Part shown: positions 6,901 through 13,822 of the stretch, piece after piece
Layout: every line of letters begins with the position of its first letter
Position numbering within the stretch: position 1 is the first letter of the stretch
Source: an uncultured beta proteobacterium
GTDB lineage: Bacteria > Pseudomonadota > Gammaproteobacteria > Burkholderiales > Rhodocyclaceae
Direction of reading: 5' to 3'
DNA: 13,822 bases
Assembly: GCA_903932755.1 (NCBI GenBank)
Contig: CAIZHL010000389.1
Span: 1 to 13,822 of the forward strand
Made by a program: the position numbers and the translations under genes
The notes under the pieces: generated by a model
Databases searched by the model: none
What the model saw: only the letters and a program-made list of their open reading frames with translations
Told to the model about the DNA's origin: nothing

Positions 6901-8645
6901 TCGCCCGCAACGACGGTGCGCCCGGCGTGATTTCCGCGGCAGCGGGCGCGCCGCCTTCCGTGCGCGGCGTGATAGTCCTGTCGCTGCTGATTACCGCGTT
7001 TTGCGGCTTGTTCGTCTATGAGCTGAATTACGACCTCATATTCACCAAGCGCGGCTGGTTCAATTTCTTCTGGTACTGGTTCGAGCGCTTCGAGTTCGAC
7101 GCCGTGCTGCTCCTCGCCGCGGTTCTTGCCGCCCTCCTGGTTAGCCCAAGGGCCGCCAGTGTCGAGGGGCTTGCCGCATGGATGGCGCGCAATCCGTCGC
7201 TGCCGGCGGTCGGCGTGACCGCACTGCTGGGCGTGTGCACGCTGGTCGTGTACAAGAACCATCCGCTTTGCATGGACGAGTACGCGGACTGGTTCCAAAG
7301 CCGGGTCTTCGCCGCCGGAAGCCTTGCCGGCCAGTGGCCTCCGGAACTTCTCGATTGGCTTTTGCCGAAAGGATTCCAGGGCAACTTCCTCAGGGTATCG
7401 ACATCCAGCGGGGCGGTGATGTCGGGCTACTTCCCCGGTTACGCGCTGGTGCAGGTGCCGTTCGTCTGGCTGGGTGTGCCCTGGCTGTGCAATCCGGTGC
7501 TGGTCGGGGCAACGCTGCTGGTCATGGCTTACATCGCCAGGACGCTGTTCGGCAACACGGCGGCGGCAGGCTGGGTCCTGCTGTTCGCAATCGCCTCCCC
7601 GGTATTCCTGGTCAACGGCATTTCCTACTATTCCTCTTCGGGGCAGCTGTTGCTGAATCTGGCGTTTTGCGCGCTGCTGCTGAAGCCTTCGCCCGGACGG
7701 CTGTTTCTGGCGGGACTGGTCGGCGGGCTGTCGGCCTTCTACCACAACCCGATCCGGCATGTTTTTTTCGCCCTGCCGTGGCTGCTGTGGATTGGCTGGA
7801 CCTACCGGCCCAGGCTGAAAGGCCTGCTGCTGCTGGCGGCGGGCTATCTGCCAGCGGTGGTGATACTGGGCGGCGCCTGGCTGTATTTCCGCGCCCAGAT
7901 CATCGCCAACCCGGCGGCCGCCGGCGCAGCTGCGGCCGCGGGGGCCGGCGCCGTGGCCGAGTCGGCCGCCGGCATCGGCAACGCGATTTCCGGACTGCTG
8001 CATCACGCCTGGCAAATACTTTCCTGGCCGTCCGCCTATGGCGCCTATGCCCGGATTGCCGGACTGGTAAAGACCTGGTTGTGGACCGCGCCGATGATCC
8101 CGCTGCTCGCGGTGTTTGCCGTTTCCCGCTGCAGGGATACCCGCGTGCAACTGTTGTTCCTGTCGGCCGTGTCGACTTTCCTCGGTTATCTTTTCCTGAT
8201 GCCGGACGACCAGGGACACGGCTGGGGTGACCGGTATTTCCATGCGGCCTGGGGCGTGCTGCCGATTCTTGCCTATGCCTGGATCGCCGAGATCCGCAAA
8301 CAGAGCCCGGAGGGCGCCAGAATCTTCCTGGCACGGCTCGGCATCGGCGCCGTCGCCTATTTCCTCCTGGCGTTTCCCCTGCGCCTGTGGCAGGTGCATA
8401 ACCACATGAAGGAGCATCTCGCCCAGGTGCCGCAAAGCAGCAAGGGCGTTCCGGGCAAGGTCGTGCTGCTCAATGGTACCGGCTACTATGCGGTCGACCT
8501 GGTGCAGAACGATCCGTGGATGCGCGGGCCGAAGCATGTCCTGCATAGCCAGGGCGCCGAGAAGGACGAGGCGATGCTGCGCAAGTATTTTCCGGGCTGC
8601 AAACTGGTCAGTAGCCCCTACGGCAGCGCCTGTGCGGCCGAGTAG
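6897..8645 (+). CDS. GT-C type membrane glycosyltransferase (GT39-like)
   Basis: The 582-residue protein has about 11-13 hydrophobic segments. In the first large periplasmic loop it carries an acidic pair, D127-E128, within [16 protein letters not shown]. This is the placement and flavour of the catalytic motif in dolichyl-phosphate-mannose transferase/ArnT-like GT-C enzymes, which transfer a sugar from a polyprenyl-phosphate carrier outside the membrane. GYFPGY at 177-182 is a second typical feature. The start is GTG 6897, which overlaps the preceding stop (GTGA), with GAGGAAG upstream as ribosome binding site; the first hydrophobic segment begins at about residue 22. An Ala/Gly-rich low-complexity stretch lies at about 338-362. 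With the GtrA and FAD genes it forms a coupled set; the acceptor (protein, lipid or glycan) cannot be told. Confidence 0.8.
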   Translation: MIARNDGAPGVISAAAGAPPSVRGVIVLSLLITAFCGLFVYELNYDLIFTKRGWFNFFWYWFERFEFDAVLLLAAVLAALLVSPRAASVEGLAAWMARNPSLPAVGVTALLGVCTLVVYKNHPLCMDEYADWFQSRVFAAGSLAGQWPPELLDWLLPKGFQGNFLRVSTSSGAVMSGYFPGYALVQVPFVWLGVPWLCNPVLVGATLLVMAYIARTLFGNTAAAGWVLLFAIASPVFLVNGISYYSSSGQLLLNLAFCALLLKPSPGRLFLAGLVGGLSAFYHNPIRHVFFALPWLLWIGWTYRPRLKGLLLLAAGYLPAVVILGGAWLYFRAQIIANPAAAGAAAAAGAGAVAESAAGIGNAISGLLHHAWQILSWPSAYGAYARIAGLVKTWLWTAPMIPLLAVFAVSRCRDTRVQLLFLSAVSTFLGYLFLMPDDQGHGWGDRYFHAAWGVLPILAYAWIAEIRKQSPEGARIFLARLGIGAVAYFLLAFPLRLWQVHNHMKEHLAQVPQSSKGVPGKVVLLNGTGYYAVDLVQNDPWMRGPKHVLHSQGAEKDEAMLRKYFPGCKLVSSPYGSACAAE

Positions 8646-8656
8646 GGGGCAGGGGA

Positions 8657-9439
8657 ATGAACTTGCTGGCTGACAGAAGTCCGGGCCGGATATTCAGGGC
8701 CTTCCTGGGAAGACAACACTACATTGCCTTGATGGGAATGTTCAGGGTCTATCCGCACCCGGTCGAGAACCTTCGCCGCTATCTGACCGGGCGCGGCGAG
8801 TATCCCTGCAATGTGCAGCTGAGGACGCCTTTGGGCCTCGTCGCGCCGAGATGTTTCAGTCACCATGACCTGCTGACGATCAACGAAATATTCTGCCGGG
8901 GGGATTACGCAGCGACTACCGATCAAACCGGAGTAGTTGTCGATATCGGATCGAACATCGGGCTCAGCGCCCTCTACTTCCTGACCCGGAACGACCGGGC
9001 GAAGGTCTATTGCTACGAGCCGGACCCCAGGAATACCGGGAAGCTGAAGGAGAACCTGAAAGGTTTCGAGGCGAGATTCGAACTGAATTGCCAGGCCGTT
9101 GCCGACGTCGCCGGGCAGATTCAATTCGGCATCGAACCGACCGGGCGCTATGGCGGCATCGGTGTCAAGACCGGAACCTACATCACCGTCGACTGCGCGA
9201 ACATCAACGATGTACTCGAAAAGGTTTTGCGCGAGAACCGGATCATCGACATCCTGAAGATGGACATAGAAGGGCATGAAATTCCGGCGGTTCTCGCCAT
9301 CAGGCGGGAATACCTGGCGCGGATCAGGCGGATATACCTTGAGGCGACTCCCGGCGCGCCGGTCCATCCGGAGTTTTTCACGCAACGGCAATATGGCGAT
9401 ATATGCCAGTTGACCTGTCGCGATTCGGGCGGCGCCTGA
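8657..9439 (+). CDS. FkbM family methyltransferase
   Basis: The product is a 260-residue soluble SAM-dependent methyltransferase. Motif I is VVDIGSNIG (94-102), the acidic ribose-binding residue is E121 in YEPDP, and LKMDIEGHE (200-208) is the hallmark FkbM motif. FkbM-type enzymes O-methylate hydroxyls of sugars, polyketides or glycans, so this one may methylate a sugar of the glycan or lipid-linked sugar made here. AGGGGGCAGGGGA directly before ATG 8657 is a very purine-rich ribosome binding site, and the gap to the GT-C gene is 11 bases, so it is probably the last gene of the plus-strand run. It converges with the minus-strand sugar transferase gene. Confidence 0.9.
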   Translation: MNLLADRSPGRIFRAFLGRQHYIALMGMFRVYPHPVENLRRYLTGRGEYPCNVQLRTPLGLVAPRCFSHHDLLTINEIFCRGDYAATTDQTGVVVDIGSNIGLSALYFLTRNDRAKVYCYEPDPRNTGKLKENLKGFEARFELNCQAVADVAGQIQFGIEPTGRYGGIGVKTGTYITVDCANINDVLEKVLRENRIIDILKMDIEGHEIPAVLAIRREYLARIRRIYLEATPGAPVHPEFFTQRQYGDICQLTCRDSGGA

Positions 9440-9452
9440 GCCGGACAGGCAG

Positions 9453-9472
9453 CGTTTGCGCCCGGGCAAACG
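9453..9472. terminator. Possible hairpin between convergent genes
   Basis: CGTTTGC (9453-9459) and GCAAACG (9466-9472) form a 7-bp stem with a GCCCGG loop in the 76-base gap between the convergent methyltransferase and sugar transferase genes. A second small hairpin (GCGCA/TGCGC, 9484-9496) follows. There is no clear T-run on either strand, so it may only be a weak bidirectional terminator. Confidence 0.3.
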
Positions 9473-9515
9473 GTTTGCCGCAAGCGCAGCCTGCGCGTCG
9501 CGCGGGAGGCATCTC

Positions 9516-10919
9516 TCAATAGGCGTTGCGATCGACGAATTGCCTGATCACTGTCAGCGCTATGATCTTCAGGTCCAGCCACAGCGACCAGTTCTCGATG
9601 TAGTGCAGATCGTATTCGATGCGCTTCTGCATTTTCAGCAGCGTGTCCGTTTCACCGCGGTAGCCGTTGATCTGCGCCCATCCAGTGATGCCCGGCTTGA
9701 TCTTGTGGCGCGCCATGTATCGATCCACCAATGTCTTGTACTGCTCGTTAAGCTCCAATGGATGCGGGCGCGGTCCGACGATTGACATTTCACCCCTGAG
9801 CACGTTCAGGAATTGAGGAAGCTCGTCGAGGCTGGTCCGTCGCAAGAAAGTGCCGAAGGCCGTGATCCGGGCATCACCCCTCCGCGCCTGGGTGAGGCTG
9901 CCGGGTGGCTCGGCATGTTGCACCATGCTGCGGAACTTGAGTATGGTGATTTCTTCGCCGCCCATGCCCAGGCGGCGCTGGCGGAACAGTGCGGGGCCCG
10001 GCGAAGAAAGTTTTACCCCGGCGGCGATAAGGAGCATGATCGGGCTGACCAGCAGCAGGATCAGCGAAGCGAGGATGTAGTCCTCCACCGACTTGACGAC
10101 CCTGTCGATTCCGTCCATTCCGGATGAGCTCAGGCTGATCATCGGAATGCCCGCCACTTCGGCAATGGAGTGGTTCAGCAGTTGGAAACTCGAAATGTCA
10201 GGCACGTAGCGCACGTCGACTGTCGAATGGCGAAGGGCGTACTGCACACGGTGAATAGTCTCTTCTTCACGCAGCGGAACCGCGATCCACACCTGTGCGA
10301 CGTCGCCATCGACGAGTCGCACCAGTTCCGCGAGATCGTCCCGGTCCTGCCCGGGGTCGGAGGATCCCGCTGCTGCGGGCTCCGGTGTATAGATACCGGT
10401 TACCACCAGACCGGACCAGGGAGCATCGGCCAGAAAGGCCGACAACTCGTCAGCTTTTTCCCGATTGGCGACGATCACCACGTTTCGCTGGTTGAAGCCG
10501 CGGCGCCGCAAGGCACGGAGCGCGGAGCGCAAAACGGTGCGGCTGAGTGCGAGCATCACCCAGCCAACCCCGAGCCAAATGAGGAACCACCCCCGGGAGA
10601 ACTCCGGTCCCGTTTTAGTCAGAAAGGCAAACAAGGTCAGGATTACCAGGGTTGCCGGCCACGCCAGTGTCAGGGTCCAGATTTCCTCGGTGATCGAGCG
10701 GCCGCGCCAGACCTTGTACATGCCGAAAGCAGGGAACATGATCAGGCACAACAAAACCGCCAGCACCATGCCGATTCGATAGCCCGGGAGCTGCGGCATT
10801 CCTCCAAGGTAAATCTCGCTTGCCAGCCAGCCTGAAAGCACGACGATAATCGCGTCCGAGGTCCGCAACATCGCTTCCCACAGCGTCGCGTATTCTTTCA
10901 GGACTCCTCTGTATCGCAT
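9516..10919 (-). CDS. Undecaprenyl-phosphate sugar phosphotransferase (WcaJ/WbaP-type initiating transferase)
   Basis: This 467-residue membrane enzyme transfers a sugar-1-phosphate, usually glucose-1-phosphate, from a UDP-sugar to undecaprenyl phosphate, the first step of exopolysaccharide or O-antigen repeat assembly. The architecture is complete: N-terminal membrane segments within about 20-130, a CoA-binding-like Rossmann domain (NVVIVANREKADEL from 146), a hydrophobic segment at 281-302, then the catalytic bacterial sugar transferase domain. The latter shows KFRSM (328-332), SLDELPQ (363-369, with the D-E pair expected at the active site), VGPRP (381-385), GITGWAQ (410-416) and YDLHY (436-440). 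Length and motif order fit the polyisoprenyl-phosphate hexose-1-phosphate transferase family. The start at 10919 has only a distant GGGAAA as ribosome binding site; the Met 16 codons in (MLRTSD), preceded by GGGAAG, is an alternative. It diverges from the GT2 gene. Confidence 0.93.
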   Translation of the reverse strand: MRYRGVLKEYATLWEAMLRTSDAIIVVLSGWLASEIYLGGMPQLPGYRIGMVLAVLLCLIMFPAFGMYKVWRGRSITEEIWTLTLAWPATLVILTLFAFLTKTGPEFSRGWFLIWLGVGWVMLALSRTVLRSALRALRRRGFNQRNVVIVANREKADELSAFLADAPWSGLVVTGIYTPEPAAAGSSDPGQDRDDLAELVRLVDGDVAQVWIAVPLREEETIHRVQYALRHSTVDVRYVPDISSFQLLNHSIAEVAGIPMISLSSSGMDGIDRVVKSVEDYILASLILLLVSPIMLLIAAGVKLSSPGPALFRQRRLGMGGEEITILKFRSMVQHAEPPGSLTQARRGDARITAFGTFLRRTSLDELPQFLNVLRGEMSIVGPRPHPLELNEQYKTLVDRYMARHKIKPGITGWAQINGYRGETDTLLKMQKRIEYDLHYIENWSLWLDLKIIALTVIRQFVDRNAY

Positions 10920-11072
10920 TTCGTTCTATTGTTTCCCGGAAGCTTGCAGGTCATAACGACGGATTTGCGGAAACTTCACCCGTCGTGTTCAAATCACTTC
11001 GCTCAAATCCTCGTGCCATCGGGTGCTTGAGCGGCAACCAAAAAATGCAGCCTTCACTATCAGGTCATCACG
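10920..11072. promoter_or_regulatory. Divergent intergenic region, likely holding two promoters
   Basis: These 153 bases separate the start of the minus-strand sugar transferase gene from the start of the plus-strand GT2 gene, so promoters for both should lie here. The base composition becomes less GC-rich at this point. I could not identify convincing -35/-10 pairs on either strand and see no obvious operator palindrome. Confidence 0.35.
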
Positions 11073-11978
11073 ATGCAGTTCTCCACCAGATCAAGCAAGA
11101 CGAGTCCTGCAGGCAGGTCAGAAGGCGGCTTGCGTTTTCGGGGGGTCAGAAAGCAATCAACACCCGGGCAACCGCTAATCACGGTCATTACATCAACATT
11201 CAACGCTGCCGAGCATCTTGGCCGTGCTGCCCTGTCGATTCGAGAGCAGGCCTACCGGAATGTCGAATGGCTTGTTGTCGATGGCGGATCGACGGACGGT
11301 ACCGTTGATGTAATTCTGGAAAATGATGATGTGATTGACTATTGGCAAAGCGAACCGGATGGCGGTATCTATGATGCGTGGAACAAGGCCCTTCCTCACG
11401 TGACAGGATGCTGGGTAATGTTTCTGGGCGCCGACGATCGGCTTGATAGTTCCTGGCTGCAAAAGGTTGCCGCGCAGGAATTGCATTACGACCTAGTCTA
11501 TTCAAATTTGCAGTTGTTGGACAGAGCCAGTCAAGGTTCGGTATTCGTCCAGCGAGGAAGGAACTGGAACGAAGCGAAACGCTTGCTGCGGCAATATTTG
11601 GTTCTGCCGCATCCCGGAATGGCCCATGCCGCACGCCTGTTCGCGGGGCGTCGCTTCGATCCGGACTTCGGTTCCGTCGCCGACTGGGAGTTTCTGGTGC
11701 GGGCGCAGCCGGAGAAAGGGCTTTATATCGACGACGGTATCCAGGCATGCATGACATTGGGTGGAGTAAGCAACAATGCGTCGGGAATGACTAAAGCAAT
11801 CGAGGAGTACTTCTCCGTGGTGAAGGCGCATCGTTTGAAGTTGGACATCCCGGTAAGGCTTTCGAAGCTGTTGAAGCTGCAACTCAGCCGATTTCCATTT
11901 TGTTACGCGCTTGCCAAGAAAGTCTACCACCGCCTTCATTCGCGTCGCATGAGAGGCAAATCGGGGTACACGGGTTGA
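11073..11978 (+). CDS. Glycosyltransferase family 2 protein
   Basis: This 301-residue cytoplasmic glycosyltransferase is likely to add one sugar from a nucleotide donor to the lipid-linked repeat started by the neighbouring sugar-phosphate transferase. The GT-A fold is visible: ITVITSTFNAAEHL at 36-49, DGGSTDGT at 70-77, DGGIYDAWNKAL at 96-107 and FLGADD at 117-122, which takes the place of the metal-binding DxD. These match the WcaA/colanic-acid type of GT2 enzymes. The first 33 residues are basic and polar and lie before the domain, longer than usual, and the ribosome binding site before ATG 11073 is weak. However, no other ATG, GTG or TTG in frame exists between the stop at 11028 and this ATG, so a later start would be the only alternative. 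The GT4 gene follows after 10 bases. Confidence 0.88.
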   Translation: MQFSTRSSKTSPAGRSEGGLRFRGVRKQSTPGQPLITVITSTFNAAEHLGRAALSIREQAYRNVEWLVVDGGSTDGTVDVILENDDVIDYWQSEPDGGIYDAWNKALPHVTGCWVMFLGADDRLDSSWLQKVAAQELHYDLVYSNLQLLDRASQGSVFVQRGRNWNEAKRLLRQYLVLPHPGMAHAARLFAGRRFDPDFGSVADWEFLVRAQPEKGLYIDDGIQACMTLGGVSNNASGMTKAIEEYFSVVKAHRLKLDIPVRLSKLLKLQLSRFPFCYALAKKVYHRLHSRRMRGKSGYTG

Positions 11979-11988
11979 TGGTGCGTCG

Positions 11989-13077
11989 ATGAAAGTACTT
12001 CACTGTTCCGAAATTATCAAGGGTGGTGTTGCCTCGTATCTGAGGGATCTGATCCGGTTGCAAGCGCGGGATTTTGGCGCCGAGTCGGTCGCACTTGTGA
12101 TTCCGGCGTCGCAGAAGGATGAGTTGCCTGTTCCCGCCGGCGTTCACGTCTATTCCTTTGCGGACCAACGCAGTCGTGCCGTGAATGCCTTCAAACTCGC
12201 AAAGGTAGTGCTCGCCAAGGTCCGCGAGTTTCAGCCGGAGATCGTCCATATTCATTGCACCTACGCCGGGGCAATCATACGTCCCGCGCTTTGGCTGTTG
12301 GCGGGAAAGTACCGATTGATCTATTGTCCGCACGGCTGGGCATTCAGTCGCCCGCTTTCGTTCCCGGGCTACACCATGGTGCGCCTGGTTGAAAAGCTGT
12401 TGGCAAACATCACCGAGAGCATCGTCTGCATTTCCGAGTTCGAGCGTCGGTTGGCGCTGAGTGCGGGCATTCGTGCGGATCGCCTCAAGGTCGTGATGAA
12501 TGGCATCGCAGCGGACCGGCCGCCAGGCGCGGGCGAACCCCCTTCGTGGAGACCGGATCGGACGAGACTGCTTTTTGCCGGACGCTTCGATCATGCCAAG
12601 GGCGCAGATATATTTTTCGAGGCATTGCGCCTGCTCGGCGATAGGGTCCATGCGATCGTGGCTGGCGAAACCGTGCTGGCAGACGGCGGTCCGCTCGCGG
12701 TACCCGACAATGCGACCCTGACCGGTTGGCTCTCCCAGGCGGAACTGGAGCGGCTGTTCGATTCCGCGGACGTCCTCGTCGTCCCTTCGCGCTACGAAGG
12801 CTTCAGCCTGGTAGCCGCGGAGGCCATGCGCGCGGGATTGGCAGTGATCGCAAGCCGTGTAGGTGGCCTGCCGGAAGTCGTCGGCGACGGCATTTGCGGA
12901 GTGATCATCGAGCCGGGGTCGGCGGCCGCGCTGGCGAACTGCATCGAATCCCACGACAGGTCGGACTGGGAACGCATGGGCCGCAACGGGCCGGACCGCG
13001 TGCGCAGGCTGTTCTCCATGGAACGGGTGCATCGCGAGATTTGTGATCTTTACGGGGTTGGGCGGGAAACGGCCTAG
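11989..13077 (+). CDS. Glycosyltransferase family 4 protein
   Basis: This is a 362-residue GT-B fold glycosyltransferase. The N-terminal domain has the KGGV loop (11-14) seen in GT4 enzymes, HIHCTYAG (87-94) and PHGW (114-117). The C-terminal donor-binding domain has LLFAGRFDHAKG (194-205), a VVPSRYEGF segment and the E-x7-E motif (E270 and E278 in YEGFSLVAAEAM) that binds the nucleotide sugar, then SRVGGLPEVV. GT4 enzymes are retaining transferases; here it probably extends the same lipid-linked repeat as the GT2 enzyme upstream, with which it is likely co-transcribed. The sugar specificity cannot be inferred. It ends at TAG 13075-13077 and converges with the following methyltransferase gene over a 66-base gap, in which I see no convincing terminator. 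Confidence 0.92.
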   Translation: MKVLHCSEIIKGGVASYLRDLIRLQARDFGAESVALVIPASQKDELPVPAGVHVYSFADQRSRAVNAFKLAKVVLAKVREFQPEIVHIHCTYAGAIIRPALWLLAGKYRLIYCPHGWAFSRPLSFPGYTMVRLVEKLLANITESIVCISEFERRLALSAGIRADRLKVVMNGIAADRPPGAGEPPSWRPDRTRLLFAGRFDHAKGADIFFEALRLLGDRVHAIVAGETVLADGGPLAVPDNATLTGWLSQAELERLFDSADVLVVPSRYEGFSLVAAEAMRAGLAVIASRVGGLPEVVGDGICGVIIEPGSAAALANCIESHDRSDWERMGRNGPDRVRRLFSMERVHREICDLYGVGRETA

Positions 13078-13143
13078 CCGGCTCCTGCCGCATGAGGGCC
13101 CATCAATACCAGCCAAGCTAGGGATCGATCACATTGCGTCGCC

Positions 13144-13822
13144 TCAAGAGCCGACGGTATGTTCTCGCCTTGGGTCTTCGCGCCGAAAGAAAACCCCATC
13201 TACCTGAAGCATGCGCCCCGTTTCCTGATGCGAAAACGCATCAAAGATGCCGTAAAGCTCAAAGCCCATCTCATTGAGACTGCGAACGGTATCAATGAAG
13301 ACGCCTCCTCCCTCGTACAGGGGTACAAGCGAGAGTTCCAACTGCAAGCCTTTGAGAAGCGGGATCAACTGGGAGGCCCCAGCCAATACTTGTGGCTCAT
13401 AGCCTTGAGTATCAATCTTAAGAAATGTGCGTGATGCGGCAGGGACGAAGGTCTTGGCCACCGAATCAAGACGAGAAATCAGCACATTTTCTTTTCCGAT
13501 GTAACGTGATTCAGGCGCTGCTTCAAGATGCGTTCTCAGCATATTCGCTATTGAACTACTGACTGAATTCGCTGAAACGTTGATAGCGATTTCCCCATCC
13601 ATGTCTCCAATCGCCATACGTGGTGCGATCTCCCAGAGCGGATCTTTCGCAGAGTTACTTAGCAACTGCTGGTAAGCGCCAAGAAGCGGTTCAAACGAGA
13701 CTATCCGCCTCTTATAACCAGTTTTTCTTAACGTTCCGGCAAATTGCCCCGAATTGGCTCCCACATCAAGTACAAGATCAATGTAATGTTGACTCAACAT
13801 CCGCTCAAGGGACGCCCAGTAG
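13144..13822 (-). CDS. FkbM family methyltransferase (5' truncated by the window edge)
   Basis: The frame is open through the right edge, so the start lies outside the window; the ATG at 13800 is only an internal candidate, and the residues before it (Y-W-A-S-L-E-R) continue without stop. From that Met the visible part is 218 residues: LVLDVGANSGQF (9-20) is the SAM-binding motif I, SFEPL (35-39) follows, and FLKIDTQGYE (126-135) is the FkbM hallmark, here with TQG as often seen in sugar-methylating members. It is a SAM-dependent O-methyltransferase, presumably acting on a sugar of the surface glycan. It is less GC-rich than the genes at the left of the window, suggesting separate acquisition. 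It is a different subtype from the FkbM protein at 8657-9439. Confidence 0.9.
   Translation of the reverse strand, partial: YWASLERMLSQHYIDLVLDVGANSGQFAGTLRKTGYKRRIVSFEPLLGAYQQLLSNSAKDPLWEIAPRMAIGDMDGEIAINVSANSVSSSIANMLRTHLEAAPESRYIGKENVLISRLDSVAKTFVPAASRTFLKIDTQGYEPQVLAGASQLIPLLKGLQLELSLVPLYEGGGVFIDTVRSLNEMGFELYGIFDAFSHQETGRMLQVDGVFFRREDPRREHTVGS

Noticed and set aside
6876..8546. A 556-codon minus-strand open frame opposite the GT-C enzyme
   Set aside because: It is the antisense shadow of a real membrane protein gene with catalytic-type DE motif; the product has no hydrophobic or domain pattern.
11884..13116. A 410-codon minus-strand open frame opposite the GT4 gene
   Set aside because: The plus strand carries all GT4 motifs in order; the antisense frame has none.
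1..13822. CRISPR array, tRNA, rRNA, insertion sequence or phage genes
   Set aside because: I saw no regularly spaced direct repeats, no tRNA cloverleaf, no rRNA-like sequence and no transposase or integrase motifs.

Overview
The window looks like a chromosomal stretch from a high-GC Gram-negative bacterium, probably a betaproteobacterium such as a Rhodocyclales or relative. That is inferred from the GC-rich codon usage, the dense, translationally coupled gene layout and the gene families present; no marker gene settles it. It holds ten full-length genes and two truncated ones, nearly all concerned with the cell surface: membrane export, lipid-linked sugar handling and polysaccharide assembly.

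Region 1 (1-158) is the 3' end of a gene for a short Ser/Thr/Ala-rich, probably exported protein with two cysteines, closed by a strong UUCG-tetraloop terminator. Region 2 (262-4853) is a tight plus-strand operon: a large polytopic membrane protein, an ABC-2 type permease, a membrane-anchored helical-repeat (TPR-like) protein and an ABC ATPase. The first two overlap by ATGA and the last two are 1 base apart, so the products probably form one export or assembly machine.

Region 3 (4933-9439) continues on the same strand: a GtrA-family flippase-like protein, an FAD-dependent oxidoreductase of the HemY/UDP-galactopyranose mutase-like superfamily, a GT-C type membrane glycosyltransferase and an FkbM-type methyltransferase. 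The first three look like a cassette that makes, flips and transfers an undecaprenyl-phosphate-linked sugar outside the membrane.

Region 4 (9516-13822) is a polysaccharide locus. A WcaJ/WbaP-type initiating sugar-phosphate transferase is on the minus strand; a GT2 and a GT4 glycosyltransferase diverge from it on the plus strand; a second FkbM methyltransferase on the minus strand runs off the right edge. From about 10.9 kb on the DNA is visibly less GC-rich, and most clearly so in the last gene. This suggests the patchwork history usual for O-antigen or exopolysaccharide loci.

The least expected signal is a family of four short related repeats (about 29 bp, sharing a GCCAGCGCCGACTTTTC-like core) in regions 2 and 3, in strictly alternating orientation. 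Three lie at or just before gene junctions and one lies in frame inside the FAD oxidoreductase gene. The other main hypothesis is that region 2, downstream of a possible pilin-like gene end, is a pilin-associated ABC export system comparable to Myxococcus pilGHI.
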